From Capsicum annuum (lineage: Eukaryota > Streptophyta > Magnoliopsida > Solanales > Solanaceae): DNA of 64,000 nt. The position numbers and the translations under genes were made by a program. This document shows positions 60,572 through 64,000 of this stretch, piece after piece (position 1 is the first letter of the stretch; the number at the start of each line of letters is the position of its first letter). The DNA lies in the NCBI RefSeq assembly GCF_002878395.1, contig NC_061122.1, forward strand, positions 81,701,525 to 81,765,524, in the 5' to 3' direction. The notes under the pieces were generated by a model. That model did not search any database, was not told the origin of the DNA, and saw only the letters and a program-made list of their open reading frames with translations.

Positions 60572-61990
60572 ATGGAAGGAAGCACATCCCAAAGTGGGGG
60601 TACTACTGAACAAGAAATTATGAAGGCACGCTTGAGGCCATTACCAGAAGCTTAGAGAGGTTAAACACAGAAGTTGGGGCAATGAAGGGAGATTTGACTA
60701 CGATAAGTGGGAGATTGGAGAAAGTAGAGAGTCAAAGAAACTCTCGTCCATCTACTCCTCATCATATTCCTTCAAGTGGGCATAAAAGAACTTCATCCAC
60801 CACTGTCTCACCCGAAACATTGCACCAAATAATGAATCCGCCTCTAGCCCTACTAAATACCACAAATCATACCACAACTTTCCTTCCAAACCAAGAAGCG
60901 AATAGGCCTCGCCATTCCCAAACTCCTCCAGTCCCACAAGAAGGATTTGGCCATCCATTACCCCCATAAAATCTAAACCTACCTTACCAAACTCCACAAA
61001 ATCAAAGACCACCTCCTCCATAAATCCCAATTCCTCCAAATCAGATTCCAAATAACCGACCAACTCAATTTGAGAAACATGGTAGAGAGAAATATGATGG
61101 ATATGGACCCTTTGATGATGCTTACATGAGGTAGGGGGAGCTGAGAGGGGGCCGTATTAATCCAAGAAGGTACCGAGGGTATGGAGAAAGGGGAAATCGA
61201 CACCAAGAAAGAGATGTAGGCCTCAATACCATCAAATTGAGCTTACCTATATTTAAGGGTGAACGTGACCTTGAGGCCTACTTAGCATAGGAATCATCTT
61301 ATGACAAAGTTTTCCAAGTTAATGATATCTCGAATGAAAAGAAAAGTTGTTATGCCATAGCTCATTTTGAGGGTTATGCCAACACTTGGTGAGAGTACAT
61401 CAAGCGTTTTGGTGATGAATTAGTTGATGGGTAGCCACCACCTTGGTTTAGGTTAAGGTACTTGATGAGGCAACGCTAACTTCTTGAGAGCTATCACCAT
61501 GAATTGTTTGCTAGATTGTACAACTTGCGTCAAGAAAATAAAAGTGTGATGGCATATTATGATGAGTTTCCATAACTCATGTTGAAACTTGATCATCGTG
61601 GGGAACAAATCAGTCATGACATTATCCGATTCAAGTGTGGGTTGAACAAAGAGATCTCTACTCATTTAACACTTCACAAGTTTGATACCATTGAAGGTAT
61701 TTTCCAAGCAGCTCTTGAGATTAAAAAGAAACTTAAAGAGAGGTCGTCGTTCAAGGCAAGGGGACAATCCACCTCGGGTTGGCCTAAAACGAAGGATATG
61801 GGTCAATCCTCTTTGGGTTGGCCCAAAAACAAGGACCAACCCACCACTACAAGGCTGCCCGAGCCCAAAACAGTCCATAAAATTCCTCCAAAACAAGAAG
61901 TTCACAAGTATCCTAACCCAAAAGAATTCTAATATTTCAAGTGCCAAGGTTGGAGACATAAATCCAATGAATGTCCAAATCGATTCAACG
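60572..61990 (+). pseudogene. A4 gag (broken)
   Basis: Start ATG 60572 (MEGSTSQSGGTTEQE). One missing base near 60635 shifts the frame. The next frame reads EAITRSLERLNTEVGAMKGDL, a coiled-coil-like stretch, then a Pro/Asn/Thr-rich linker with a stop at 60967. The gag core at 61230-61720 has several stops and the open end THLTLHKFDTIEGIFQAALEI. The knuckle near 61935 reads stop-YFKCQGWRHKSNEC: the first Cys is displaced by a stop and the Gly before His is Arg. Confidence 0.88.
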
Positions 61991-62508
61991 TGATTATACG
62001 GGAAGGGAGATTGTATTACCTTGGTAAGGAGGTGGGTCTTGAAAAAGAAGAGGATGAGGACGAGCCTCAAGATGGAGAGGAAACTGAAAATAGGCCATTT
62101 GATGATGATGATGATGATAGTAGTGAAGTTATTTACCCACAAGAAGGAGGGAGTGAGGTTCCAAACTTTGTAGTTAGACGCACTATGATTAGTAAGGCAA
62201 TAGACGACCCTAGCCAAAGTGAAAATCTATTCCATACTAAATGCCTTGTAAAGGGGAATGTGTGCACTTTGGTGATTGATAGTGGTAGTTGTGTGAATGT
62301 CGTTAGTGTTGCGATGGTGAACTTTTTGAAATTACCAACTACACTTCATACTAGCACTTACAAGTTGAAATGGTTGAATGAATGCAGCGAATTGAAGGTC
62401 ATGAGGCAATGTGTGATACAGTTTAAGGTAGGAAACTACCAAGACGAAGTGCTTTGTGATGTGATACCACTGCAAGCATGTCATTTGTTGTTAGGTATAC
62501 CTTGGTAA
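61991..62508 (+). pseudogene. A4 aspartic protease
   Basis: Open for 172 codons. Acidic lead-in, then LVIDSGSCVNVV with D-S-G at 62278-62286, MVNFLKLPTTLHTSTYKLKWL and YQDEVLCDVIPLQACHLLLGIPW. The Arg of LGRPW is Ile, and the stop at 62506 replaces the Gln after it. The catalytic core is whole. Confidence 0.9.
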
Positions 62509-62589
62509 TATGATAGGTCTACCAAACATGATGGGAGGTCCAACCAATATTTACTTGAGAAGGATGGTCAAAAGGTTATTCTATATCCT

Positions 62590-63154
62590 CTTTTGCCGTC
62601 ATAAGTGAATGAATCATATTAAAAGATAAGGGAGTTGAAGGAGAAGGGAAAGAAAATGGTAATATGGAGGGGAAAACCGTGAGTGGGGCAGTAGGGTTTT
62701 TTGGGACTGCCTCAACATCAAATAGGAAAGAAAACATGGTGATGTTGGCTAGAAAGAAGGAACTCTTCTTTGATTATGATGTGGACACGCCTATGCTCCA
62801 TTTGCTCATTATTTTAACACTAACCCCACTAATTCTTCCATTTCTCCTTTGATTTCTTGTGTGTTGCAGGATTATAAAGATGTATTTCCCAAAGAACTTT
62901 CGCAAGGATTGCCCCCGCTTCAGGGAATTGAGCATCAAATTGACTTTGTGTCGGGCTCACAATTGCCAAACAAGCCAGCTTACAGAAGCAACCCTACGGA
63001 CACCAAAGAATTGCAACGTCAAGTTGAGGAACTCCTCAACAAAGGGTATATCAAAGAGAGCATGAGTCCGTGTGAAGTTATGGTATTACTAGTGCCCAAG
63101 AAAGACGGAACATGGCGTATGTGTATGGACTGTCGAGCCATCAATAAGATTACG
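62590..63154 (+). pseudogene. A4 RT lead-in and first RT blocks (truncated)
   Basis: The linker (KENMVMLARKKELFFDYDVDTP) is open from 62664. LQDYKDVFPKEL starts near 62864 and the frame runs through [24 protein letters not shown]. It then meets integrase text out of frame at 63155. The palm with YFDD is missing. Confidence 0.9.
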
Positions 63155-63836
63155 GTAGGCTCGGAACCAAGTTGTTATTCTCCACATCTTAACACCCATA
63201 AACCGGTGGCCAGATAGAAGTAATAAATAAGACTTTGGGTGCTATGCTACGTTCCATGGTTAAAGAAAAATTGACTTCTTGGGAGGAACACCTACCATTG
63301 ATTGAGTTTGCATATAACTGTGTCATACATCAAGTACGGGAATGACTCCCTTTGAGTGCGTATATGGCCTTAACCCCCTTACCCATTTGGATTTAACTCC
63401 TTTGCCTAGTGATTTTATGATTATCTCAGATAAAAGCAAACGGGTAGATTCGATGAAGAAGTTACATGAGAAGGTGCGGCTTCGACTTGAGAAGAATAAT
63501 CAAGACATTGTAAGGAGAGTCAACAAGGGAAGAAAGAAACTCATTCTTGAACCGGGAGATTGGGTGTGGGTTCACCTTAGGAAGGATAGGTTTCCATCTC
63601 AAAGAAAATCCAAATTGATGCCAAGAGACGATGGACCATTCCAAGTACTTGAACAGATCAATGATAGTGCCTACAAGATTGACCTTCCCCCGGAATACCA
63701 AGTGCACACTTTCAACGTGTGTGATCTTTCTCTAGTGGTTGCAGTTGAGGATAACCAAATACTGAATTTGAGGTCAAATTCCTCTCAAGATGGAGAGGAT
63801 GATACGGGTGTACAAAGCTTTCCAATACGTTCTTGA
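63155..63836 (+). pseudogene. A4 integrase, C-terminal half (truncated)
   Basis: It resumes at the [11 protein letters not shown] position of A1. The catalytic Glu region is damaged (GGCCAGATAGAAG for GGTCAAATGGAAG). The frame is open at 63342-63836: MTPFECVYGLNPLTHLDL, GDWVWVHLRKDRF, and TFNVCDLS after a missing codon. It ends at TGA 63834 (CGA in A3), 36 bases into the LTR. Confidence 0.9.
63792..63799 (+). other. A4 polypurine tract inside the pol frame
   Basis: GGAGAGGA directly before the LTR start. It also codes for Gly-Glu-Asp of the integrase tail. Confidence 0.7.
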
Positions 63837-64000
63837 CCATTCACACGAAGCCAAGCTCGGAATTTACAAAAACTACAAGCCATGTTCATGCAAATGGCCA
63901 TGTGGAATTGATACTTGATCCGCCAAAGAGCTTAAATGTTTTTAAGTATGAAGAGGAGCCTTGAAGTGTAATAAATTACACTCCAAGGGTGCCCCCTAAC
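63800..64000 (+). repeat. A4 3' LTR, start only
   Basis: TGATACGGGTG onward matches 58572 onward. It is cut by the window end. Confidence 0.9.

Larger units (their letters stand above)
58572..64000 (+). mobile_element. A4: family A element with a pol deletion, runs off the window
   Basis: 5' LTR, primer site, leader, gag, protease and the first part of RT, then a jump to mid-integrase, integrase tail and the start of the 3' LTR at 63800. It is the only A copy here with a 5' LTR and leader. Its left edge sits in the E LTR. The right target duplication lies beyond the window. Confidence 0.93.

Noticed and set aside
1..64000. Endogenous plant pararetrovirus
   Set aside because: The pol genes have integrase, LTR pairs and target duplications. 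No movement or coat protein text is seen, so these are retrotransposons.
1..64000. CRISPR arrays, rRNA or tRNA genes
   Set aside because: No array of short spaced repeats or cloverleaf was found. The tRNA-like strings are 12-base primer sites beside LTRs.

Overview
This window is gene-free plant repeat DNA made almost entirely of nested, decayed Ty3/gypsy LTR retrotransposons. The retroelement types are the chromovirus kinds usual in flowering plants, and the LTR end sequences look to me like those common in Solanaceae. The family assignment to Solanaceae is inference from memory, not a search. No host gene, tRNA, rRNA or CRISPR array can be supported.

I name the families by letter. Family A: LTR about 0.8 kb, TGATAC...TATCA ends, pol frame running into the 3' LTR. 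Family B: Del/Tekay-type with LTRs of about 2.8 kb, DPG protease and C-terminal chromodomain. Family C: TATCA-ended LTR and small unusual ORFs, probably non-autonomous. Families D and E: minus-strand elements with an LTR edge reading TGTAACG on the plus strand. G, H and A' are LTR-only remains.

Layout from left to right. 1-1609: A1, the integrase end and 3' LTR of an A element. 1610-7244: A2, which shares that LTR and has lost its leader and gag start. 7238-17982: B1, a full-length Tekay element without a target duplication. 17983-19071: the 5' end of C1. 19072-24137: A3, reversed and truncated inside gag, inserted in the C1 leader. 24138-33680: an old plus-strand LTR (H), broken by a B-family solo LTR (B3, TSD AGATA) and a long minus-strand solo LTR (G, TSD CTTTT), which itself holds a small A-like solo LTR (A', TSD ATAAC). 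33784-44415: B2, full-length Tekay with TSD TGATA. 44421-46580: undated DNA with a hAT-like MITE. 46581-57148: C2, split by D (49186-55859, TSD ATACA). 57149-58571: part of an E LTR. 58572-64000: A4, inserted in E and running off the window.

No element looks autonomous. Every pol frame carries stops, frameshifts or lost catalytic residues, and many stops are CGA to TGA, CAA to TAA or TGG to TAG, as expected from deamination of methylated cytosine. The most interesting items are four: a retropepsin-like ORF in C2 whose D-S-G loop reads D-D-W; the D insertion that splits this ORF without disturbing its frame; a set of near-perfect palindromes kept in all five family-B LTRs; and an assembly gap that falls exactly in the loop of a hairpin seen in the sister LTR.
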